Positions 11,901 through 23,900 of a stretch of 64,000 bases of DNA are shown piece by piece. Position 1 is the first letter of the stretch, and every line of letters begins with the position of its first letter. Made by a program: the position numbers and the translations under genes. The notes under the pieces were generated by a model. It made no database searches and was not told the origin of the DNA. It saw only the letters and a list, made by a program, of their open reading frames with translations. Location of the stretch: contig NC_068922.1 in NCBI RefSeq assembly GCF_023091745.1, positions 32,030,001-32,094,000 of the forward strand, given 5' to 3'. Source of the DNA: Budorcas taxicolor (lineage: Eukaryota; Chordata; Mammalia; Artiodactyla; Bovidae).

Positions 11901-14900
11901 GGAAGCGGGAGGGTATGGCACAAGCTGGCAGTCATTGCAGGGAGTGATTTTGTGTAATTTCAGTTCTACCTCCTCTTACCACCCATTAGCAACTTCTCAA
12001 AGCACTTGTGTAGGCTGGATTATTTGATGGCTCCATTGATAACAAGGATTTTGTATTTAGATCTCTGGAAAATAGGTCATGATATAGGCTCTGATTCCTC
12101 TCTGAAAACACCATAGTGGACCTAATCCTAGCCCTCCACTTATTTCCAGTATTCATCTTGGCAACATTTGGTAACTTTGCTAGCAATATTCAGAAGTCCT
12201 TTTTGTTTGTAAGATGAACTAGTTTTCTTTCTTTCTCCTAGTGAAGTGAAGTCGCTCAGTCGTGTCCGACTCTTTGCAACCCCATGGGCTATAGCCTACC
12301 AGGCTCCTCCATCCATGGGATTTTAAAGACAGCAGTAATGGAGTGGGTTGCCATTTCCTTCTCCATTTCTTTCTCCTACCCCTCTAATAAAAGAAAGTTT
12401 CAAATATCACAATGAAATGTTATCCCTTCAGGATGAGTTGTAAATTTAGGAGCTCCCAGTACTGAGAATTGTAACTTCTATACCAAGTTTTTCCTATATA
12501 CAAATCCCACTTTTGTGGTCCTGGATACATTCTATTTAATAAGAGTGAATAAAATTTTGTAATAATTAAAATACTCTATTCAGCTTCAAAAGTTCCCATA
12601 TTTCTTTCCCAGCTGTTCTCATCAAACTTGTTTTCAAAGCAAACATATTGTGAAAAAAAGTAAAGAGAATAAAAAAGTGAACATCTTTCCTTTTGTATTT
12701 GAATGAAAGTGAAAGTTAGTCACACAGTCGTGTCCAACTCTGCGACCCCATGGACTGTAGCCTGCCAGGCTCCTCTGTCCATGGAATTCTCCAGGCAAGA
12801 GTACTGGACTGGGTTGCCGTTTCCTTCTCCAAGGGAATCTTCCTGACCCAGGGATTGAACCCAGGTCTCCTGCATTGCAGGCAGATTCTTTACCAAGTGA
12901 ATCACTAGGGATAGATGATTGGTATTGGCTAATGGTTGTAATGTGATGTTTCTAACATAGGTGTCATATGAAAATTGGGCTTACGGAGAACCTAATAATT
13001 ATCAAAATGTTGAATACTGTGGCGAGTTAAAAGGTGACCCTGCTATGTCCTGGAATGACATTAACTGTGAACATCTTAACAACTGGATTTGCCAGATACG
13101 AAAAGGTAGGATGACCTGCCCTCTGCTTTATCTGATTGGAACACTAACCTCCTATGATCCCAAAGTCTTCCCTTTATTCATGCAACCAAACAAGCGGAAT
13201 AATATAAGGGAACCGCCAAGGGCCATCACTTCACAGGATAAGAGTGAACTCGCTGAACACAGATAAATCTTCCAAAGGAACAGGGGATGAAAAGGCCAGC
13301 CCAGAAGCCTGGACCGGAGCATGGCCTCCAAAATAGTTCTCACGAGCTGCTGTTCCTGTTCAGTTCCTACAGTCATGGGAGTGGGTAGATGTTTGACTCT
13401 GTAAGCAGAGTAAAGAGAATGCGATTTCTGTTGGGGGATTTTCACCCTCTGACCCACATTCATCATCCAGTAGGTGCCATCTCCCTCAGTCTGAATATAC
13501 TGCGCACTGATTTCTCCAGAGTTGGCACCATTCTGAGGCCCCTGATGCTATAAGATCCACCATGTTGTTGATGATCAACAATGATCAATGCGTACGTATC
13601 AGTCGTGATTAATGACTCACAGAACTCCACATAGCCAAGTCAGATTCTTTTAAGATAAATAGGCCCACTCTTGAACCAAAATGTAAATTAACATCCTCCT
13701 TTGTCAACAGATAAATAGAACCACATCGCCCTCTGCTGTCTGGGAACCTTGGCTACAGCTCCAACTCTTGCTGAAAATACTGTGTTGCTCTCCTGCTGTT
13801 TGCCTTACTCTTGCTTAGATGAGTGTTTATAGTGTTTTCAGGATGGAGGAATGAACCCGTTCAGTTCAGTCACTCAGTCATGTCTGACTTTTTGTGACCC
13901 CATGGACTGCAGTACGCCAGGCTTTCAAAACTGTCCATCACCAACTCTTGCTTGCTCAAACTCATTTCTATCCAGTTGGTGATGCCATCCAATCATCTCC
14001 TCCTCTGTTATTCCCTTCTTCTCTTGCCTTCAATCTTTCCCAGCATCAAGGTCTTTTCAAGTGAGTCAGTTCGTCACATTAGTTGGCCAAAATGTTGGAG
14101 TTTCAGCTTCAGCATCAGTCCTTCCAATGAATATTCCGGACTGACTTCCTTTAAGATTGACTGGTTGATTCTTCTTGCAGCTCAGGGACTCTCAACAGTC
14201 TTCTCCAATACCACAGTTCAAAAGCGTCAGTTCTTCAGCACTCAGCTTTCTTTATGGTCCAACTCTCACATCCATGCATGATTACTGGAAAAACCATAGC
14301 TTTGACTAGATGGACCTTTGTCAGCAAAGTAATATCTTTGCTTTTTAATATACTGTCTAGGTTGGTCATAGCTTCTCTTACAAGGAGCAAGCGTCTTTTA
14401 ATTTCATGACTGCAGTCACCATCTGCAGTGATTTTGGAGCCCAAGAAAATAAAATCTGGCACTGTTTCCTCATCTATTTGCCATGAAGTGATAGGACCAC
14501 ATGCCATGATCTTCGTTTCTTGCATGTTGAATTTTAAGCCAGCTTTTCTATTCTCCCCTTGCACTTTCATCAAAAGGCTCTTTAGCTCCTCTTCAGTTTC
14601 TGCCATAAGGGTGGTGTCATCTGCATATCTGAGGTTATTGATATTTCTCCTGGCAATCTTGATTCCAGTTTGTGCTTCATACAGCCTGGCATTTCACAGA
14701 AACTTGGAGGAATGAATAATGGCCAGTTTTTCTTTAAAGGTCTCTTTGCTCCCAAGGACTAATTTCCTTGTGTGTTATTGGCAGCTCTATTCTTACAGAT
14801 GTTAAATTCATTAAACCAAAAGCTACATAACTTGAGTCCTTTTATCAGATTCTGACAAAGTCCAGGTAGATCATTAACTACTTAGAAAGAAAAATATTTA

Positions 14901-17900
14901 ACTTTTCATAAAACATGCATTTAGTAAGAATATGCTTTTTTGAAGAAACTATATTGTATAAATATATAGCTCATATCTAATGGTTTCAAATAATGAAAAT
15001 TTGTGCTTTCACAGCTGATTATAAGATGTGTTACTGTAAAAATAACATCTATTGAGCAGCTTCTAAATACCGATAACTTGCATATTTTATCCCATCTCTT
15101 TACGTGTATGACAACTCCTTTTTGTAGCTGAGAAAATTAAAGGTAAGAAATTTAAACCTGAACTGGGATTTGGACCTAGGTTTTCTGATTCCAAAACCCG
15201 TGTTCTTTCCTTTCTTTATATAATGCTACTTGTTGTGCTTGAAAACTGTCTTCCAGTTTTTAGTGGTATTGTACCTAGTTTGTTGAACTCTTAAACTCCT
15301 CATTTTGCTTCCCTTTGCTTTTCTCCCCCACAGCATGATGGTAGCATTGGAGAGTGGAAGGAAAAGAAAGAAGAGTTAGACTTTCAGCCATATTGCTCCA
15401 TGGAAATAATGAAACCAGAGGGTATGAAATAGTACAAATTCAATCACCTTTTATATCTAATTTTCTCTTGTTTTCCAGGACAGACTCCCAAACCTGAGCC
15501 AACACCAGCTCCTCACGACAGTAGGTGTTTCCGTTTTTTCTTTTAAATTAATTTATTTTAATTGAAGGCTAATCACTTTACAGTCTTGTGGTGGTTTCTG
15601 CCATACATCAACATGAACCAGCCATGGGTGCACATGTGTCTCCCCATCCTGAACCCTCCTCCCACCTCCCTCCCCACCACATCCCTCTGAGTTGTCCCAG
15701 AGCACTGGCTTCGAGTGCCCTGTTTCATGCATCAAACTTGGACTGATCATCTGTTTTGCGTATGATAATATACATGTTTCAGTGCCATTCTCTCAAATCA
15801 TCCCATCCTCGCATTCTCCCACAGGGTCCAAAAGTCTGTTATTTACATCTGTGTCTCTTTTGCTGCCTTGCATATAGGATTGTCCTTATCATCTTTCTAA
15901 ATTCCATATGTATGTGTTAATATACTATTGGTGTACAGGTTATTCTTTTTTTTAATTTATTTTTTTATTGAAGGATAATTGCTTTACAGAATTTTGTTGT
16001 TTTCTGTCAAACCTCAACCTGAATCAGTCATAGGTATACATATATCCCCTTCCTTTTGAACTTCCCTCCCATCTGCCTCCCCATCCCACCCCTTTAGGTT
16101 GATATAGAGCCCCTGTTTGAGATTCTTAGCCATACAGCAAATTCCCACTGGCTATCTACTTTACATACGGTCATGTAAGTTTCCATGTTACTCTTTCCAT
16201 ACATCTCACCCTCTCCTCCCCTCTCCCCATGTCCATAAGCCTATTCTCTTTGTCTGTTTCACCATCGCTGCCCTGTAAGTAAATTCTTCAGTACCATTTC
16301 TCTAGATTCTGTATATATTCATTAGAATATGATATTTATCTTTCTCTTTCTGACTTACTTCATTATGTATAATAGGTTCTAGGTTCATCCACTTCATCAG
16401 AACTGACTCAAAGGCATTTCATTTTATGGCTGAGTAATGTTCCATTGTATATATGTACCACAACTTCTTTATCCACTCTTCTGCCAGTGGGCATCTAGGC
16501 TGCTTCCATGTCCCAGCTATTGTAAATTGTGCTGCAATGAGCAATAGGATACATGTGTCTTTTTCAATCTTCGTTTCCTCTGGGTATATGCCTAGAAGTG
16601 GGATTGCTGGGTCATATGGTGGTTTTATTCCTAGTTTTGTAAGGAATCTCTGAACTGTCTTCCATAGTGTCTTCCATAGTATCAATTTACATTCCCATCA
16701 AAAGTGCAAGAGTGTTCCTTTTTTCCACACCCTCTCCAGCATTTGTTGTTTGTAGGCTTTTTGATGATGGCCATTCTGACTGGTATAAGGTGATATATCT
16801 CATTGAAGTTTTGATTTGCATTTTTCTGATAATGAGCGATGTTGAGCATCTTTTCATGTGTTTGTTAGCCCTCTGTATGTCTTCTGTGGAGAAATGTCTG
16901 TTTAGGTCTTTTTCTCACTTTTTGATTGGGTTGTTTGTTTTTCTGGCATTGAGTTGTATGAGCTGCTTGTATATTTTGGAAATTAATCCTCTGTCAGTTG
17001 TTTCATTTGTTATTATTTTCTCCCATTCTAAGGGTTTTCTTTTCACCTTGCTTATAGTTTCCTTTTCTGTGCAAAAGCTTTAAGTTTAATCAGGTCCCAC
17101 TTGTTTACTTTTGTTTTTAATCTCTGTTACTCTAGGAGGTGGTTCATAGAGGATCTTGCTTTGATTTATGTCAGAGAGTGTTCTGCCTATGTTTTCCTCT
17201 AGGAGTTTTATAGTTTCTGGTCTTACACTTAGGCCTGTAATCCATTTTGAGTTTATCTTTGTGTATGGGATGGTGTTAGGAAGTGTTCTGATTTCATTCT
17301 TTTACATGTAGCTGTCCCGTTTTCCCAGCACCATTTATTGAAGAAGCTATCTATGCCCTATTGTATATTCTTGCCCCCTTTGTCAAATATAAGGTTCCCA
17401 TAGGTGCATGGGTTTATTTCTGGGCGTTCTATCCTGTTCCATTGGTCTGTATTTCTCTTTCTGTGCCAGTACCATACTGTCTTGATGACTGTAGCTTTGT
17501 AGTATAATCTGAAGTCAGGAAGGTTGATTCCTCCAGCTCCATTCTTCTTTCTCAATAACTTTGGCTATTTGGGGTCTTTTGTGTTTCCATATGAATTGTG
17601 AAATTTTTTGTTATAGTTCTGTGAAAAATACCATTGGTAATTTGATAGGGATCACATTGAATCTGTAGATTGCATTTGGTAGTATAGTCATTCTAACAAT
17701 ATTGATTCTTCCTACTCAAGAATATGGAATATCTCTCCATCTGTTTATGTCACCTTTGATTTCTTTCATTAGTGTCTTATAATTTTCTGTGTATAGTTCT
17801 TTTGTCTCCTTAGGTAAGCTTATTCCTAGATATTTAATTCTTTTTGTTGCAATGGTGAATGGGATTGATTCCTTAATTTCTCTTTCTGATTTTTCATTGT

Positions 17901-20900
17901 CAGTATATAGAAATGGAAGTGATTTCTGTGTATTGATTTTGTATCCTGCAACTTTGCTAAATTCACTGATTAGCTCTAGTAATTTTCTGATACTGTCTTT
18001 AGGGTTTTCTATGTACAGTATCATGTCATCTGAAAACAATGAGAGCTTTACTTCTTTTCTGATCTGGATTCCTTTTATTTCTTTTTCTTCCCTGATTACT
18101 GTCGCTGGAACTTCCAGAACTGTGTTGAGTAATAGTGGTGAAGGTGGACACCATTGTCCCATTCCTGATCTTAGGGGGAATGCTTTCAGGTTTTCACCAT
18201 TGAGAATAATGTTTGCTGTAGGCTTATCATATATGGCCTTTGCTATGTTGAGGTAGGTTCCTTCTGTGCCCATTTTTTGGAGAATTTTAATCATAAATGG
18301 GTGCTCAATTTTGTCAAAGGCTTTTTTTGCATCTATTGAGATTATCATATGATTTTTATCTTTCAATTTGCTAATATGGTGTATCACATTGATTTATATA
18401 TATTGAAGAATCCTTGCATCCCTGGAATAAACCCAACTTGATCATGCTATATGAGCTTTTTGATGTGTTGCTGAAGTCTGTTTGCTAAAATTTTGTTGAG
18501 GATTTTTGCATCTATGTTCATCAGTGATACTGGCCTATAGTTTTCTTTTTTGTGTGTTATCTTTGTCTGGTTTTGGTATAAGGATGATGGTGGCCTCAAT
18601 GAGTTTGGAAATGTTCCTTCCTCTACAATTTTTGGAAAGAGTTTTAGAAGGATAGGCATTAGCTCTTTTCTAAATGTTTGATAGAATTCTCCAGTGAAGC
18701 CATCTGGTCCTGGGCTTTTGTTTTTTTGGGAAATTTTTGATCACAGCTTCAGTTTCAGTGCTTGTAATTGGGTTGTTCATAATTTCTATTTCTTCTTGGT
18801 TCAGTCTTGGAAGATTGAACTTTTCTAAGAATCTGTCCATTTCTTCCAGGTTATCCATTTTATTGCCACATAATTGTTCATAATAGTCTCTTGTAATCCT
18901 TTGTATTTCTGCACTGTCTGTTGTAACCTCTCTTTTTTCGTTTGTAATTTTGTTGATTTGATTCTTCTATTTTTCTTGATGAGTCTGGCTAAAGGTTTGT
19001 CAATTTTGTTTATCTTCTCAAAGAACCAGCTTTTAGTTTTATTAATCTTTACTATTGTTTCTTTCATTTCTTTTTCATTTATTTCTGCTCAGATCTTTAT
19101 GATTTCTTTCCTTCTATTAATTTTGGTTTCTTTTGTTCTTCCTTATCCAGTTGTTTTAGGTGTTAAGTTAGGTTGTCTAGTCAATGTTTTTCTTGTTTCT
19201 TGAGGTAGGATTGTATTGCTATAAGCTTCCCTGTTAGAGCTACTTTTGCTACATCCCATAGGTTTTGGGTTGTCATGTTTTCATTGTCATTTGTTCCTAG
19301 AAATATTTTGATTTCCCTTTTGATTTCTTCAGTAACCTGTTGTTTGTAGCTCCACCCATTCAGGCACTTAGAGGGCTCCCTTACCTGGGGTCCTTCTCTG
19401 TCGTTCAGCACATCAGGAACATAGAGTGGCTCCCCTGGCTGGGGTCCTACTCTGTAGATAGGCATGTCAGGCACTTAAAGGGGCACCCTGGGTGGGGTCC
19501 TACTCTGTAGTTCAGTGCATCAGACGTTTGATGGGCCAGCCTGTCTATTGTTCAGCTGCCGATGCTGGCAGATGGGGAGAGAGAGGCTATGGTGATGGCT
19601 CTGCCCACTATGCATGATTCAGCAGTATCATCTTGCTTCCATGGTGGCTTTCCTCCACAGGCATTTCCCCCCACAACCTCCTCCTTCACATCCCCTCGCC
19701 ATCTCTCCACAGTCAACAGGAACCCTCCCTCACCTTGGGATTGCTCCACAGTCCCTAAACTCCAGCTCCCAGTTGCTGCGCCTTCCATAGGACCTGCGTC
19801 CCTGTCCAGGGTGTGTATAGCTACAGCAAGGACTATCTGATTCTCATTCCATCTAGGTTGCCACAGATCAGCTGTTTCACTCTGAGCCTTAAATGTTTCT
19901 CCTCTTACTCAGACAGCTGCCCTGATGTGGGGATTGGAACCCTGCTTCAGTTCTCCCACCCACGGAGGGCAGGTCCAGTCCTACTGACACTCCTGCCTTC
20001 CCCCCTAGTTCCTTCCTCCTACCGAGTTTTGCGTGGTTCTGTGTCTTCTTTTCTGCTGCTCAGGTGCTCCTGTCTGCTCTCAGCTGGTGCTCTGCATGCA
20101 CTTCTGTGACTGAAGGTGTATTCCTGATGTATCTGCGGAGAGAGATGTACTCCATGTCCACCTACTCCTCTGCCATCTTGTTCTCCTCCTGCCTTTTTTT
20201 TCTTTTCTGATATTCATAGCTTTTTTTTTTTTTTTTCTCATTGCTTTCTCAGTGGGATGGGTAGGGGGGGAATACTTACCCTGGGAAGATAGAAGAGATT
20301 CTTAATATCTTTGAGAATCTTATGAGAACTTGCATCTTCTCCTCCAGACAGATACTGACATGCACAAACATCAGGCATGTTAATGCAATTTCTCAGTGTT
20401 CATGAATCAAATCCTGGGGCCTCATATATGACTTTCCTATAGCTGCTGTAACAGATTACCACAAATTTGGTGGCTACATGCATTTATTCTCTTACAGTTC
20501 TGGAGGTCAGGAATATGATCTCAGTTTCCCTGGGCTGAAATCAAGGGATGGACAGGACCATGCTCCTTCCAGAGGCTCTAAGGGAGAGTCTATATCCTTG
20601 TTGTCACCGGCTTCTAGAGCTGCATTCCTTACATTTGTTGGATAATGGCCCACTCCTTCATCATCAAAACCAACGATGTAGCATCTTCCTTCATTTGTCA
20701 CAAAGCCACCTTCTTCTGTACTCACATCTCCCTCTGTCTCCCACTATAAGAATACTTATGATTTACATTCAGGGCCTACCTAGAAAACTTAGGATAATCT
20801 CTCCATCTAAAGGATTCATGTCAATATGTGGCAAAACCAATACAGTATTATAAAGTAAAATAAAGTAAAAATAAAAATTAAAAAAGAATGAAGTTTTTAA

Positions 20901-23900
20901 CTTCATCGCATCTACAAAGTACCTTTTTTCTGTATAGCATTTGCAGATTCCCAGATATTAATACCTGGGTATCAGGACCTCCCTGTTGATCCAGTGGCTA
21001 AGACTCCATGCTCCAAATGCAGGGCCGAGGTTCGATCCTTGGTTAGGGAACTAGAACACACACTGTCACAACTAAAGATCCCAGTGTATGCCACAACTAA
21101 GACCCAGAGCAGCCAAATAAATTTTAAAAACAAAAAAGACCTGGGTATGTTTTGGACTCTTATTCAGCCTGCTACAGCACAGAACCATAGAATTCTTTGG
21201 TTGGGAAGAAGCCTTGGAGGCTCTCTGGGTATGGGAATTCCATACATTGAAGCACCAAAGTACATCTGTTAAAACCTCTTTGTTGCACTGAGATGAAAAC
21301 TGCTTTCTCATGGCTTCTGTTCTTTGAATCTAGAACATCTGGGTACATGTATGTTAATCATTCCAGCTCTGTGATTCTTTGGAGAATGTAACATTGGGAG
21401 TTCTCTTACCCAATAATGATACATGGAACTTAGTTTTGACAGAGTTGTTGGAAAGTAGATATCTGGGTTTAGGTAATTCAGTCTGTATTGGCATAAATGT
21501 TCTGCTCCTTCGGAGTTCTCCGAGTTGCAGATACCTCTGAAGGGCTACTCTGCCCTTTTGACTTTTGTGTAGCTTATATACCAGATTCTTGAATTCATCT
21601 AAGTAAAATTCATCACCTTTTTCATTTATTTTTCAGATCTACCAGTCACCGATGATGGGTGGGTTATTTACAAAGACTACCAGTATTATTTCAGCAAAGA
21701 GAAGGCAACCATGGACAAGGCACGAGAATTTTGCAAGAGGAATTTTGGTGATCTTACTTCTATCCGAAGTGAAAGTGAAAAGAAGTTTCTATGGAAATAT
21801 GTAAGAATGTGATTAAGACTGAAATAGTAACATGTGATAAGCAACAATAATATCTGCGGTTGCTACCTCACGGTGCAATTTCCAATTATGTGCTGAATTT
21901 GAACCTCCTAAGGTCAAGAGTAAAGATATGAGTCCCAGGGGAAGGGAGGAGGGTGTTGGCCATCACATAAGTGAATGACTTGAATGCTGGAATATTCAGT
22001 GCAGAATCATAGAACCCAGAAACAGTGTTTAGACTTTTTGGGAGGACTTACTGGGCTTTGGGAGAATCCAGACTTGATGGCTTGACTTCACTAATTTTGT
22101 TTTCAAAGGTTATCATTCTTAACTAGTTGTTACATATCAGTCCCGAACCCTTGTGTACAGTGCAAGTTGATTATTAATTTATGTCTTAGTTGGATTAGTC
22201 TCTTGGTCAATAGATAGTACAGCTTGATTATTCATATAAAACTGTTTCTTGACTATACCGAAATTTCAGCTAACAGTGAAAATATAATTGATTTTTTTTC
22301 CAAGCATCCTTCACTCACTCTTCCTCTTTAAAAACCTTCATTGTATCTTTATTGTTATCCAGAAAAGAGGAAAGAGAGAAGGAAAAATTAAACTCAACAG
22401 TAATGAAAGAGTAAGAATTAATTTCATTATGAAGGTTTTGGAGTGTAGTCTGATTCATCTCCATCTTCATAGATATACCATGGTTTGAAATTTTCAAGAT
22501 ATTTCCTAATATTGCACCATATATATGTGGATGAAGAAGTCTTTCCTTAGACACATAATCCAAAATGGTTACTTTGTTTAAAATAATATCTTTAATAATA
22601 TCTAATTACTAATGGTATTTGATATTAGAGAGAATGTCTTAAGATATTTGCTATATAAATACAGGCTGTTACATAATGTGCATTTTTTTCCCATTTTATT
22701 TCTGTGAAAAATATTGAATGTACAACAGAGTTTCTGCCTGAATGCCTCCTTAGAAAAGTCCCTAACAGCCTGTCTCATTAACCTGTAGGTTTTATTTAAA
22801 ATTTGCTTATCATATAAGTAAAGATTGAACTATATATAAACTTACATGTTCTAGGTGAACAGGAATGATGTACAGCCGGCATATTTTATTGGCTTATTGA
22901 TCAGCTTGGATAAAAAATTCATGTAAGTAAATCGAAATAAAACAACTTTACTAAGGACAAAGATGTGATGAACACTAAAGAGCAATTTTCAGACTTTCTT
23001 TTTGCTAAATGCATTTTAAAAAATCCTGCTGGGCTCTCAATCTACAGAGCATCTTTTTAAAAAATTAATTTTAAAAAATCCTTTTAAGTATTTTCAACAG
23101 TATAGTTCTCAGATAAACAACTCAAGCTCTGATTGAAACTTACAAAATGTCACCTCTCTGTTTTAGGAGGTCATCAACTGTTAGTAAGTCATCTATTAGG
23201 AAGATGTATTACCCAGATATGAATATTGAATTTATTTGAAAAGTTATTCCCATTGGACTGTCTTTGGTGCCCAGAACCAATTGTGACTGCTATTGCTGTT
23301 TTTGGCAAGAAAGACCCAAACTCACTCTGATTATTATTTTTTTTAAAGATTTAGAAATTAAAAAAATTTTGACTGCTCTGGGTCTTCGTTAGAGCATGAG
23401 GTGCACAGGCTTAGTTGCCCCTTGGCATGTGGAATCTTAGTTCCTGACCAGGGATGATACCTGTGTCCCCTGCATTGGAAGATGAATTCTTAACCACTGC
23501 ACCATCAGGAAAGTCCCGCATAAATTATTTTTAAAGATCAGGATGTTTGATGTTCCTTTGGGCAAGCATCCATTTTAACCACCTCCAAAAGAAAAGGTTG
23601 AATTCAATGATCTCCTTTCTCTTTCCAGCTAATAGCCTCAGAATTTCTATAATTTATTGGCCTACCTATCTTCGAGGGCTTCCCTTGTGGCTCAGTTGGT
23701 AAAGAATGGGGAATCTCCATTTCTTCTCTCACTTTAAGAATGAAAGCACTTACCTCTTCTGGGGAGGGAAGAGAAGGCAGACTAGTCAGGTATCTGGTTG
23801 CTACAGGAGATCTCAATGCCCCAGGAGCACCAGCTACCTTTCAGGGGTTCCTAGTGGTCTCTGTAGAAATTTCTGTTTTCTTTGCTTAAGATGCTGTGGT

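Larger units (their letters stand above)
11355..12960. other. MRC1 intron before the CTLD4 binding-site exon
   Basis: Carries three Bov SINEs in opposing orientation (11647 +, 12240 -, 12705 -). No other feature recognised. Confidence 0.7.
13106..15478. other. MRC1 intron between CTLD4 and the linker exon
   Basis: Contains a truncated BovB (13858-14700), a MIR-like stretch (15040-15230) and an exon-like segment with a strong acceptor (15334-15421). The 13106-13850 part looks unique. Confidence 0.7.
15945..20195 (-). mobile_element. Ruminant L1 with both ends but no ORF1
   Basis: The 3' UTR starts at 15945 (poly-T side). ORF2 remnants run 16419-19203. The 5' end near 20195 reads, on the minus strand, 'gagaacaagatggcagagga', the usual L1 start. 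Between ORF2 and the 5' UTR lies a tandem-repeat tract instead of ORF1, so about 4.25 kb remains of an expected 6 kb or more. ORF2 has many stops and frameshifts; the element is dead. Confidence 0.85.
15521..21636. other. MRC1 intron between linker exon and CTLD5
   Basis: About 4.7 kb of its 6.1 kb is L1 sequence on the minus strand. A MaLR-type LTR (20425-20830) and a CHR-type SINE (20976-21140) follow. 21145-21636 shows nothing recognised. Confidence 0.8.

Noticed and set aside
16667..17083. 138-codon hydrophobic plus-strand frame resembling a membrane protein
   Set aside because: Antisense of L1 ORF2; the hydrophobic look comes from the T-rich complement of A-rich L1 coding sequence.
17789..18256. 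155-codon plus-strand frame
   Set aside because: Antisense shadow of the L1 ORF2 reverse transcriptase on the minus strand.
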